Below, one piece after another: positions 7,266 to 13,609 of a stretch of DNA of 13,609 nucleotides. The position numbers and the translations under genes were made by a program. The DNA is from an uncultured Bacteroidota bacterium (lineage in GTDB: Bacteria > Bacteroidota > Bacteroidia > Flavobacteriales > Flavobacteriaceae), in NCBI GenBank assembly GCA_902509805.1, contig CABWZL010000017.1:1-13609 (forward strand), in the 5' to 3' direction. How positions within the stretch are numbered: position 1 is the stretch's first letter; each line of letters opens with the position of its first letter. The notes under the pieces were generated by a model. It ran no database searches and was not told the DNA's origin. It was given only the letters and a program-made list of their open reading frames with translations.

Positions 7266-8717
7266 ATGGATGAATTTGTAAGACTTTCTGATAAACTAAC
7301 TATTCCAAGAATTGTTATAGGGTTATGGCAAATAGCGGATATGGAGAAAGATGGAAATATTTTAGATCCAGAAAATGCTTCAGGTTATTTAAACTCATAT
7401 GCTGATAATGGTTTTACAGCTTTTGATATGGCTGATCACTACGGATCAAGTGAAATTATTGCAGGAGTTTTTAAAAATAAACATCAACTTTCAGATAAAA
7501 TTAATCTATTTACTAAGTGGGTGCCTGTGCCAGGAAAAATTTCAAGAGATTCAACAAGAGAAGCTGTGAAAAAAGCTTTAAGTAGAATGAATCAACCTCA
7601 AATAGATTTGATGCAATTTCATGCATGGCACTATCAAGATTCAAGTTGGATTGATGCTTTAAATTATCTAAAGGATTTACAAGATGAGGGTCTTATTAAG
7701 AATATTGGTGTAACAAACTTTGATACAAGTCATTTAAGGATTGCTATATCATCTGGAATTCCTATTGTTTCTAATCAAATCTGTTATTCTTTATTAGACA
7801 GAAGAGCTAGTTTTGAAATGTCTGAATTATGTAAAGAGTTTAATATAAAATTATTTGCTTTTGGAACTCTAGCAGGAGGGTTTTTATCAAACAGATGGCT
7901 CGGCAAAAATGAACCTAAAATAGATAATGACCTTAATTGGTCTCAAATGAAATATAAGAGATTTATTGATATTACAGGAGGGTGGGATAAATTTCAAAAA
8001 CTATTAGAACAGTTAGATTTAATAGCTGAAAAAAAGAATACATCAATAGCAAATATTTCAAGTAGATATATACTTGAAGATCCAAATGTAGCATCTGTTA
8101 TAATAGGAGCAAGACTTGGAGAAAACAATCACATAGAGGATCATAAAAAAATATCTAATATTACTCTTTCACTAGAAGAGAAGAATTTAATTTCTAAATC
8201 TTTAAATTTATTAAACAGAGTTCCAGGAGATTGTGGTGATGAATATAGAAAGCCACCATATCTTACTGCATCTGGCGATTTGAGTCACCACCTTGATTCA
8301 ATTCCAAATGTATATGATGTCAAAAATGTTAATCGGATGAGAAAAAATATATCAAGTAATACAAGTTGGGAGAAAATGGCCAGCTATTCTAGAGCAGTTA
8401 AATTTGGTAATAGAATTATTGTTTCAGGAACTACTGCTACCCATGACAATAAAGTAATTGGAATAAAAGATCCTATTGCTCAAACAGATTTTATAATTGA
8501 CAAGATTGAGGCATCTATTTCATCATTAGGGGGTAGGTTAGAAGATGTAGTTAGAACTAGAGTTTTTGTAAAAAACATCAATGATTGGGAAAAAGTAGCT
8601 GAAACACATGGTAGAAGATTTAAAGATATAAACCCTGCAAACACTCTTGTTCAAGCCAATTTAGTTGGTGATGATTATTTGGTTGAAATAGAGGCGGAGG
8701 CAATTTTAAGTGAATAA
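7266..8717 (+). CDS. Aldo/keto reductase fused to a Rid (YjgF/YER057c/UK114) domain
   Basis: A 483-residue two-domain cytosolic protein. Residues 1-320 are an aldo/keto reductase with catalytic Asp54, Tyr59, Lys84 and His119 (in LMQFHAWHY), the NFDTSHLR and SNQICYSLLDRR segments, and the GGFLSNRWLG loop that marks a subgroup also found in cyanobacteria and plants. A linker of about 45 residues leads into a Rid domain at about 370-482, with YSRAVKFG, IIVSGTTAT (384-392), DVVRTRVFVKNINDWE and the closing LVEIEAEAI (472-480). In archetypal RidA an arginine in the PAR(S/T) motif helps hydrolyse reactive enamine/imine intermediates. Here that motif is PANT (457-460) with Asn459, so deaminase activity of the classical kind is doubtful. 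The protein may reduce an aldehyde or ketone and bind a related intermediate. It lies 2 bp after the permease gene and 3 bp before the SerK-like gene. Confidence 0.88.
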   Translation: MDEFVRLSDKLTIPRIVIGLWQIADMEKDGNILDPENASGYLNSYADNGFTAFDMADHYGSSEIIAGVFKNKHQLSDKINLFTKWVPVPGKISRDSTREAVKKALSRMNQPQIDLMQFHAWHYQDSSWIDALNYLKDLQDEGLIKNIGVTNFDTSHLRIAISSGIPIVSNQICYSLLDRRASFEMSELCKEFNIKLFAFGTLAGGFLSNRWLGKNEPKIDNDLNWSQMKYKRFIDITGGWDKFQKLLEQLDLIAEKKNTSIANISSRYILEDPNVASVIIGARLGENNHIEDHKKISNITLSLEEKNLISKSLNLLNRVPGDCGDEYRKPPYLTASGDLSHHLDSIPNVYDVKNVNRMRKNISSNTSWEKMASYSRAVKFGNRIIVSGTTATHDNKVIGIKDPIAQTDFIIDKIEASISSLGGRLEDVVRTRVFVKNINDWEKVAETHGRRFKDINPANTLVQANLVGDDYLVEIEAEAILSE

Positions 8718-8720
8718 ATT

Positions 8721-9167
8721 ATGTATTCAATAAAAGTAGATAAAGATATTATTTTGGGAATTGAGGAGCGAGATATCAATTTATTAATCCCACATGAAAA
8801 AGTGCTGTTGGATAAGAAAGAAATATTGAAAAATAATCTTAAGTATAAAGATGATGATTTAATAATATCAACCATCTTAATTTGTAGTGAGTCTAATTTA
8901 ATTATTGATGGCCACCATCGATATACTGCATTAAAGGAACTTGGATACACTAAGATTCCTGTTACAGTATTAAATTATTTTTCTGATAAAATAATAACAG
9001 ATCTAGAGGATAGTTTTTCAAAAAAAGAAATCATATCAAACTCAAAAAAGAATAAGCTTTACGACCCAAAGTCAACTAAGCACCTAATTTATTGTAATGA
9101 AAATAAAGATTGGTTCCCAATTACACTAATATCTTCACTTTATTTATTTAAATCAAAAATGCTTTAA
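8721..9167 (+). CDS. Small ParB/sulfiredoxin-fold protein, SerK/SbnI-like (possible free amino acid kinase)
   Basis: A 148-residue protein that I place in the ParB-N/sulfiredoxin fold. It has LLIPHEKV (21-28), then IIDGHHRYTALKELGYTKIP (61-80), and a C-terminal YDPKSTKH (114-121). This combination is what I recall from free L-serine kinases: SerK of Thermococcus and SbnI of Staphylococcus, where a glutamate in the PHE motif (here Glu26) acts in catalysis and the DGHHR loop and KSTxH motif help bind nucleotide. It has no DNA-binding helix-turn-helix and is far too short for a chromosome-partition ParB. It is shorter than SbnI and close to a minimal domain, so kinase activity is plausible but unproven; the substrate might be serine or another hydroxy-amino compound. 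It is the last gene of the permease / reductase-Rid operon and runs 4 bp into the convergent metalloprotease gene. Confidence 0.72.
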   Translation: MYSIKVDKDIILGIEERDINLLIPHEKVLLDKKEILKNNLKYKDDDLIISTILICSESNLIIDGHHRYTALKELGYTKIPVTVLNYFSDKIITDLEDSFSKKEIISNSKKNKLYDPKSTKHLIYCNENKDWFPITLISSLYLFKSKML

Positions 9168-11491
9168 TCTTTATCATTTGTTAAGAAAACTATATAATTA
9201 AAATGATCTTTTACTATATCACTGTTTGAAGATTTAGATTTTCGATATGATATTTTATTTATTTTTTGTTTAATAGACAAAGCTTTTGATTTAATTCCAT
9301 CCTTTAGGTCTTCATTTGTAATTAATTCAATAATCTTCTGTGTAAAACTAATTTGAAGATTTCTTTTAATTTGATCTGATGGATTAATCTTTTGAAATAC
9401 GGATTCATATAAATTATCAAACAGTTCGTAATATTTAAGAGTATTTCCTTTTATTGAATTATCTGAAGACAACATTCTATTTAATCTTCTGTATGATAGT
9501 AGAGAATTTAATGCACGTTCATGCATACCCTCAATTTTAAATAGCCCATCAGAGTTGTTGAATTGTGAAATAATATCTTTATTTAATAACCAAGTTGGAG
9601 TCTCCCATAATTCATTATCAAGAAAGTTTAGAGCTCTTATTTGTTCTTGCTTATCTACATTGACATATGTATAAGAATCATTTTGATTTGTGTTTACAAG
9701 GGTTTGATTTATTCCCCCTATTACACCTATTACATGAAATATATATCTTCTGTAAACCGAGAGTAATTCATCATACAATTCCTCAAGATCACCATAGTCT
9801 TTTCCAGGTTCATAAGTCCAGTTAATTAAATTTTCTGAAACAATTTTTAAATTTTTAAGTCCATAACTACTTGCTTTTACAGGATCATCTCCAATATTTT
9901 CAGTTTGAGAATTTGGATCACCTCCTGCTGATCCAAACATATAGGTTGAGTCTAGACTTTTCTGATCAACTATTTTTGATAAAATTTCCTTTTCTTCTTT
10001 AACAGTTTTTCCAGGATAATATCTATAACCCCATTCAATTGAATAATCATCGTATGGTCCAAGTTGTCTAACAAATCTTATATTTTTATCTCCAGGTTGT
10101 GCAACATAGTTGTATCTAGCATAATCCATAATAGTAGTCGCAATACCCATCTTTTGAGTAAACTTACCTGATCTCAATGAATCTACAGGGTAAGCACTAC
10201 TAGCTTTCATATTATGAGGAAGTCCAAGTGCATGTCCAATTTCATGCGAGATAACTCTTCTCATCATTTCTCCTATTTCCTTTTCTGGAGTATTAAGAGT
10301 TCTTGCAGATGGATTAGCAGCTCCTGTTTCAACTAAATAACGATTTCTATAAGACCTTAAATGATTATGATACCATATAATATCACTTTCTAATATTTCA
10401 CCTGTTCTAGGATCAGAAACACTTGGGCCTGTTGCATTTCGTGTTTCAGAAGCAACATATCTTACAGTTGAGTATCTAATATCTTCAGGACTAAAATCAG
10501 GATCTTCTTCTTTAGATGGAGGGTTTTTAGCAACAATTGTATTTTTAAATCCTGCTTTTTCAAATACTGAGTTCCAATCCTCGATTCCTTTAATAAAATA
10601 AGGCCTCCACTTTTTTGGAGTTGCTGGATCTAAAAAATAAATTATTTGTTTTTTTGGCTCAACCAATTCGCCCCTTAAGTAAGCTTCTTCATCTTTTGGC
10701 TCAAGTCTCCACCTTCTAATAAGTCTATAGGAGTCAGATTTTAAAGCATCAGAACTATAGTCTATTTTATTAACTGTAAACCAGCCTACTCTATGATCAT
10801 AATCTCTAACTTTCATTTTTTCTTCAGGCAATAAAATAAATGAGTGATTAACTTGGAAGCTAAAGGTCTTAGTCCTATTTGCCCTTGGAGGCTTACTAGT
10901 GTTAAATGTTAATGTGCTAAGTATTTCAATATTTTTAGGAAAACTTCTAGCTGAATCAATACTACTTCTTTTTTTATCTACACTTCCAATTTTATAATTA
11001 TCTTTCAACCTAGGATTTATGATATTAAATCCAGGAGAATCCTTCAAAAAATAATCAGAGACATCAATTAATAAAGATGTTTCATCATCATTCTTAATTT
11101 CAAAACTTGCTAGTATTGGAGAGAAGTTATTTTCTGTTACACTTTGATTAATTGGATCGCCTTCATCTGCTATATTATTGAAGGATATTTGTCTAATATC
11201 TACCCTGTTATTCTTTTTAAAAAAACTTATTACTTGCTCTGAAGTTTTAGAGCCAGCATTTATGTATGGGGAATACCCAGAAGGAACTTGTGCTAGTCTA
11301 GTTACAACTAATATTTCCTTATTTAAAAGACCATTTGGAATCTCAAAAAATAATTTATTATTATCAGTAAATGAATTTATAATTCCTTTAGAAACAGTCA
11401 TTTTCTTGGTCAAAGAATCAACACTTTTCTTTTGACTGTATAAAGAGAATGAAATAAGAAGGGAAGCAAGTATTAGTAGAGTCTTTTTCAT
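9164..11491 (-). CDS. Secreted zinc metalloprotease (DUF5117/DUF4953 family)
   Basis: A 775-residue exported protein. A signal peptide occupies residues 1-20 (MKKTLLILASLLISFSLYSQ). The N-terminal part (about 25-200) corresponds to the DUF5118/DUF5117 region of this Bacteroidota family, with typical phrases such as LFFEIPNGLLNKEILVVTRL and VDHR-like YDHRVGWFTV (231-240). The metzincin zinc motif HEIGHALGLPH is at 416-426, with Glu417 as general base, and a Met-turn TIMDYARY follows at 453-460. The C-terminal part (about 460-770) is the helical DUF4953-type region with YDDYSIEWGYRYYP. It should be a periplasmic or surface peptidase; physiological substrates of the family are not known to me. 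It begins 52 bp after a small secreted-protein gene. Its start codon lies in the 3' arm of a perfect inverted repeat (11480-11524). Its stop codon overlaps the end of the convergent SerK-like gene by 4 bp. Confidence 0.92.
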   Translation of the reverse strand: MKKTLLILASLLISFSLYSQKKSVDSLTKKMTVSKGIINSFTDNNKLFFEIPNGLLNKEILVVTRLAQVPSGYSPYINAGSKTSEQVISFFKKNNRVDIRQISFNNIADEGDPINQSVTENNFSPILASFEIKNDDETSLLIDVSDYFLKDSPGFNIINPRLKDNYKIGSVDKKRSSIDSARSFPKNIEILSTLTFNTSKPPRANRTKTFSFQVNHSFILLPEEKMKVRDYDHRVGWFTVNKIDYSSDALKSDSYRLIRRWRLEPKDEEAYLRGELVEPKKQIIYFLDPATPKKWRPYFIKGIEDWNSVFEKAGFKNTIVAKNPPSKEEDPDFSPEDIRYSTVRYVASETRNATGPSVSDPRTGEILESDIIWYHNHLRSYRNRYLVETGAANPSARTLNTPEKEIGEMMRRVISHEIGHALGLPHNMKASSAYPVDSLRSGKFTQKMGIATTIMDYARYNYVAQPGDKNIRFVRQLGPYDDYSIEWGYRYYPGKTVKEEKEILSKIVDQKSLDSTYMFGSAGGDPNSQTENIGDDPVKASSYGLKNLKIVSENLINWTYEPGKDYGDLEELYDELLSVYRRYIFHVIGVIGGINQTLVNTNQNDSYTYVNVDKQEQIRALNFLDNELWETPTWLLNKDIISQFNNSDGLFKIEGMHERALNSLLSYRRLNRMLSSDNSIKGNTLKYYELFDNLYESVFQKINPSDQIKRNLQISFTQKIIELITNEDLKDGIKSKALSIKQKINKISYRKSKSSNSDIVKDHFNYIVFLTNDKD

Positions 11492-11524
11492 ATAGAAGTT
11501 TAGTTCTAATATATGAAAAAGACT
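11480..11524 (-). promoter_or_regulatory. Perfect 15-bp inverted repeat placing the metalloprotease start codon in a hairpin
   Basis: Read on the minus strand, AGTCTTTTTCATATA (11524-11510) is followed by a 15-base loop and then TATATGAAAAAGACT (11494-11480). The arms are exact complements. The 3' arm contains the ATG (11491-11489) and codons 2-4 of the metalloprotease, so the mRNA can fold with its start codon paired and the region just upstream partly in the loop. Only three of the fifteen pairs are G-C, so the stem would be soft. It could tune translation, or act as a DNA operator; which one is not decidable from sequence alone. Confidence 0.6.
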
Positions 11525-11543
11525 TAATTAATTTATATAAGTT

Positions 11544-11867
11544 TTAGTTGCCTATTTTAGTGAATAACCAAGCCTGATCAGAATTTGGTTTTTTAACTAC
11601 TAGAGTTTCTTCACCTAAAAAATACTCTAATTTATATTCTTCACCGGTATCAGATCTTAAAACACTGATATTATTTTCATTAATTACTAGTTTCCCTTGA
11701 GCAATAATATCAGATTTTGATCTTCGGGAAAAAGTATTATCTGTTTGTATTAGTAAAATTTCACTATCGTTATTTAACCAATATCCGTATATTTTTGGGT
11801 TGGTTTCATTTGCAGAAACTGTTAATGAGCTTAGTAAAATTGTTAAAGAAAGTATTAAATTTTTCAT
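11544..11867 (-). CDS. Small secreted protein of unknown function
   Basis: A 107-residue protein with a clear signal peptide (MKNLILSLTILLSSLTVSANET, cleavage probably after the alanine near residue 19). The mature part of about 88 residues is rich in alternating beta-type strands: KIYGYWLNNDSEILLIQ, FSRRSKSDIIAQGKLVI, EYKLEYFLGEETLVVKK, QAWLFTKIG. The pattern of glycine-tyrosine-tryptophan near the start followed by successive strands recalls small lipocalin-like or DUF2147-like extracytoplasmic barrels, but I do not recognise a specific family. It lies 52 bp upstream of the metalloprotease in the same direction, so the two may share a transcript and the protein could act with the protease; that is inference from position only. 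A -7 type promoter motif lies 33-40 bases upstream of its ATG. Confidence 0.75.
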   Translation of the reverse strand: MKNLILSLTILLSSLTVSANETNPKIYGYWLNNDSEILLIQTDNTFSRRSKSDIIAQGKLVINENNISVLRSDTGEEYKLEYFLGEETLVVKKPNSDQAWLFTKIGN

Positions 11868-11997
11868 GGTTTATTGTTTGGGGTTTTTCAAATTTTTTGC
11901 AAAGATAATCTAATTACAAATAATTTATATGTTCTAACGTTAACAAATTGTAAAGAAATAATATTAGGTGTGTAATCTTAAACTTTAATAAAATCAA
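11868..11997. other. Intergenic region with promoter motif and short palindromes
   Basis: This is the longest non-coding stretch of the window (130 bp). Besides the -7 box it contains a TAACGTTA palindrome (11935-11942) and an adjacent ACAAATTGT palindrome a few bases on. Both are too short to call as operators. No terminator hairpin with a T tract is evident after the membrane-protein gene that ends at 11998. Confidence 0.4.
11900..11907 (-). promoter_or_regulatory. Bacteroidota -7 box (TATCTTTG) for the small secreted protein gene
   Basis: On the minus strand TATCTTTGC matches the TAnnTTTG(C) -7 consensus exactly. It sits in the 130-bp gap between two minus-strand genes, and initiation just downstream would give a leader of roughly 25-30 nucleotides before the ATG at 11867, a normal length. 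No convincing -33 TTG is seen at the usual 17-23 bp spacing, so confidence is moderate. It would drive the small gene and possibly the metalloprotease. Confidence 0.45.
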
Positions 11998-12570
11998 TTA
12001 ATAATTTATTGATTTTTTGAATTTCATTATCAGAATAGTAAACAATATAAAACTAGCTACTATCAACCCTAAACCAATAAAATGAAAAGTTTCTGGATTG
12101 GCTCCTTCGAAATTTCCTTGAATTCTAGATAAATAAGTGGCTGCAAAAACGATCCCAACATAATAATAATAGATAAAATGGTATACCATTTTTTTTATCT
12201 TATTAATCATTACAGGATATATTAAAATCATTAAATAAGCTATAAATCCACCTGTCAATTTTATGGGAATTATTGGAAGATCATTAAGATAAACAGAAAG
12301 AGCTAAAAAAATGAAATGAATAAAGTGAAGGAAGCAGAATACAATTATACTATTATTAAGTTTTTCAGATGAGTTTTTTTTAATAAATGAAAATGTAAAG
12401 TGATAAAAACATATTAGATAAATAATTAGAGATAATCTTCCAGAATACCTTGCGGAAAGTCTAAAAATTTCTCCCCAATTGTCCGTTATCTGATAAAAAA
12501 ATACAAATATTAAAGCTTCTACTAATAATCCTATAATTAGTAACTTCTTGAGATTTGTATTTAGAAACAT
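11998..12570 (-). CDS. Six-helix membrane protein, weakly ferric-reductase-like
   Basis: A 190-residue integral membrane protein with six likely helices (about 9-27, 43-62, 74-93, 104-123, 129-147 and 163-183) and a basic C-terminus (KFKKSINY). The segment RLSARYSGRLSL (37-48), the histidine-bearing helix 3 (FLHFIHFIFLALSVYL, His82 and His85) and helix 5 (VYHFIYYYYVG, His131) recall the heme-b binding ferric-reductase-like transmembrane fold. However, the second histidine expected in helix 5 is not seen at the usual spacing, so heme binding is uncertain. It starts on the last base of the upstream stop codon (TAATG, 12568-12572), so it is translationally coupled to the saccharopine-dehydrogenase-like gene. 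That pairing suggests a functional link, perhaps electron transfer or membrane lipid reduction; this is inference. Confidence 0.78.
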   Translation of the reverse strand: MFLNTNLKKLLIIGLLVEALIFVFFYQITDNWGEIFRLSARYSGRLSLIIYLICFYHFTFSFIKKNSSEKLNNSIIVFCFLHFIHFIFLALSVYLNDLPIIPIKLTGGFIAYLMILIYPVMINKIKKMVYHFIYYYYVGIVFAATYLSRIQGNFEGANPETFHFIGLGLIVASFILFTILIMKFKKSINY

Positions 12571-13609
12571 TATTTAATTTTTTTGAAAGATAAGCCAGCA
12601 TTTGACTCAAGTCTTTCTAAAATATTGTCACCCATAGCATAAGAGGGAGTAAGCACTCCATATGTCTTTTTTAAATCATCTTTAGCTAGACATACTGCAC
12701 TCTCAGCTAACATTTTTGAAGTTGAACCGTATCCTGGATCTCTATCACCTGTGACCTTGAAAATAGAAGTATTAGAGTCTTCTTGAAAGACGAAAAACTT
12801 TGAATTAAAATATCCATTTTCTCTTTCTTTTTTATTTGGACCTTCTCCTGGATTGGGTGTGAAAAAATTAAAAATTTTATTAAAAAGAGATCCTGGTTTT
12901 GCCGCTAAAAAAATTAATGGAATTGATATTAGTGTTCCTCTAAGTTTACCCTTGAATCCATTACCTGTCATAATTGCCTCATCATATTTAAAATCTTTAC
13001 CATATTTATAATTACTTAAAGCATTACTTCTTCTAACTATTCTAGTATTTATGCCTGCCATTACAAAAGGTGCTATCCAGCTTTTAATTTTTTTATCATA
13101 AACAACAGATGTCAAATCTCTTTTGTCAGGACCACTTTGTTCTCCAGAGGGATTTAAACCATACGGATTTGATAAGCTTTTTCTAACCTCCCTATTATTA
13201 GTCGCTTCTTCCATGATGTTTTGCATACTAGCATAGGTTCCACCGCTTAAACCTCCTTTTGCTCCACTTACTCTCATACTTACTTTAAGATTCTTTTTTG
13301 AAAGACTTTTATGTATAAAATAAATCCCTAAATCTGATGGTATTGAATCATAACCACAGCTATTTACAATTTTTACCTCATTGTTTTTTGCCTCATCATG
13401 ATATAAGTCTATCATTTTTCTAATCCATTGAGCTTCTCCGGCTAAATCACAATAATGAGTTTTAGATTTTACACAAGACTTAACAAGTAAAGAACCATAC
13501 TTTGAATATGGACCAACAGTACTACATATAACGGAAGATCTCTTAGTCATATCACTAAGACTTTTTTCGTCAAAACTGTCTGCAATAATTATTGGTATAC
13601 TGTTATCAA
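12570..13609 (-). CDS. Saccharopine-dehydrogenase-like oxidoreductase / trans-acting enoyl reductase family (5' end outside window)
   Basis: The reading frame is open to the window edge, and about 345 C-terminal residues are visible. The ATG at 13550 is internal: the 19 codons before it encode IPIIIADSFDEKSLSDM, the normal strand-turn-helix of this family preceding STVGPYSKYG (visible residues 30-38). Further hallmarks are THYCDLAGE, CGYDSIPSDLG and, near the C-terminus, DPGYGSTSKMLAESAV. The missing part should be the N-terminal Rossmann GxGxxG strand and helix. A hydrophobic patch near the middle of the C-terminal half (GTLISIPLIFLAAKPGSLF) is usual here and may touch membrane. Relatives include mycobacterial trans-acting enoyl reductases of lipid synthesis and plant/animal saccharopine-dehydrogenase-like oxidoreductases, so true lysine-pathway activity is not implied. 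The stop codon overlaps the start of the six-helix membrane protein gene by one base. Confidence 0.88.
   Translation of the reverse strand, partial: DNSIPIIIADSFDEKSLSDMTKRSSVICSTVGPYSKYGSLLVKSCVKSKTHYCDLAGEAQWIRKMIDLYHDEAKNNEVKIVNSCGYDSIPSDLGIYFIHKSLSKKNLKVSMRVSGAKGGLSGGTYASMQNIMEEATNNREVRKSLSNPYGLNPSGEQSGPDKRDLTSVVYDKKIKSWIAPFVMAGINTRIVRRSNALSNYKYGKDFKYDEAIMTGNGFKGKLRGTLISIPLIFLAAKPGSLFNKIFNFFTPNPGEGPNKKERENGYFNSKFFVFQEDSNTSIFKVTGDRDPGYGSTSKMLAESAVCLAKDDLKKTYGVLTPSYAMGDNILERLESNAGLSFKKIK

Noticed and set aside
8675..8950. 91-codon minus-strand open frame across the reductase-Rid / SerK-like junction
   Set aside because: It is antisense to two well-supported genes and shows no recognisable motif.
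8721..9167. Chromosome partition protein ParB
   Set aside because: The protein has no DNA-binding domain and no neighbouring parA or parS site; the motifs fit the SerK/SbnI branch of the fold better.
11178..11435. 85-codon plus-strand open frame opposite the metalloprotease N-terminus
   Set aside because: It is antisense to conserved coding sequence, with no family resemblance and no start context of note.
13548..13550. ATG at 13550 as the start of the saccharopine-dehydrogenase-like gene
   Set aside because: The open frame continues upstream to the edge with conserved family sequence (ADSFDEKSL), so the start and Rossmann motif lie outside the window.
1..13609. Genomic island, phage or mobile element
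   Set aside because: No integrase, transposase, tRNA or flanking repeats are seen, and base composition looks even across all genes.

Overview
The window is AT-rich (roughly 30% G+C by eye, not counted). It looks like chromosomal DNA from a Bacteroidota member, most likely a marine flavobacterium. The grounds are a DUF5117/DUF4953-type secreted metalloprotease, Lys/Asn/Ile-rich proteins, short A-rich leaders without clear Shine-Dalgarno sites, and at least one TAnnTTTG-type -7 box. I see no RNA genes, insertion sequences, prophage genes or CRISPR arrays, and no gene-free stretch longer than about 130 bases. Coding density is high, with several coupled or overlapping genes.

Layout. (1) Positions 43-3620, minus strand: a 1009-residue three-domain protein (APH-fold kinase, M23 metallopeptidase-like domain, class-III PLP enzyme of the phospho-lyase type), followed through an ATGA overlap by a secreted SOUL heme-binding protein. 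(2) 3682-4065, plus: a small DUF805 membrane protein. (3) 4079-5726, minus: a SAM-dependent methyltransferase followed 13 bp later by a Tas-type aldo/keto reductase. (4) 5794-9167, plus: a tight three-gene operon of an APC-family permease, an aldo/keto reductase fused to a Rid (YjgF) domain, and a small ParB-fold protein resembling free serine kinases (SerK/SbnI). (5) 9164-11867, minus: a secreted zinc metalloprotease preceded by a small secreted protein. The protease start codon lies inside a perfect 15-bp inverted repeat. (6) 11998 to the window end, minus: a six-helix membrane protein coupled to a saccharopine-dehydrogenase-like oxidoreductase, whose 5' end lies outside the window.

How the genes may work together. 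The kinase and phospho-lyase domains of the large fusion are the two consecutive steps that degrade hydroxylysine or ethanolamine: phosphorylation, then elimination of phosphate and ammonia to give an aldehyde. About 2 kb away, the permease / reductase-Rid / kinase-like operon has parts that fit uptake of an amino compound, phosphorylation, imine handling and aldehyde reduction. A shared role in amino-alcohol or hydroxy-amino-acid catabolism is my inference; the two blocks are separate transcription units with unrelated genes between them.

The most unusual items are the kinase-M23-phospho-lyase fusion with an apparently intact zinc site in a protein lacking a signal peptide, the reductase-Rid fusion lacking the Rid catalytic arginine, and the start-codon hairpin of the metalloprotease.
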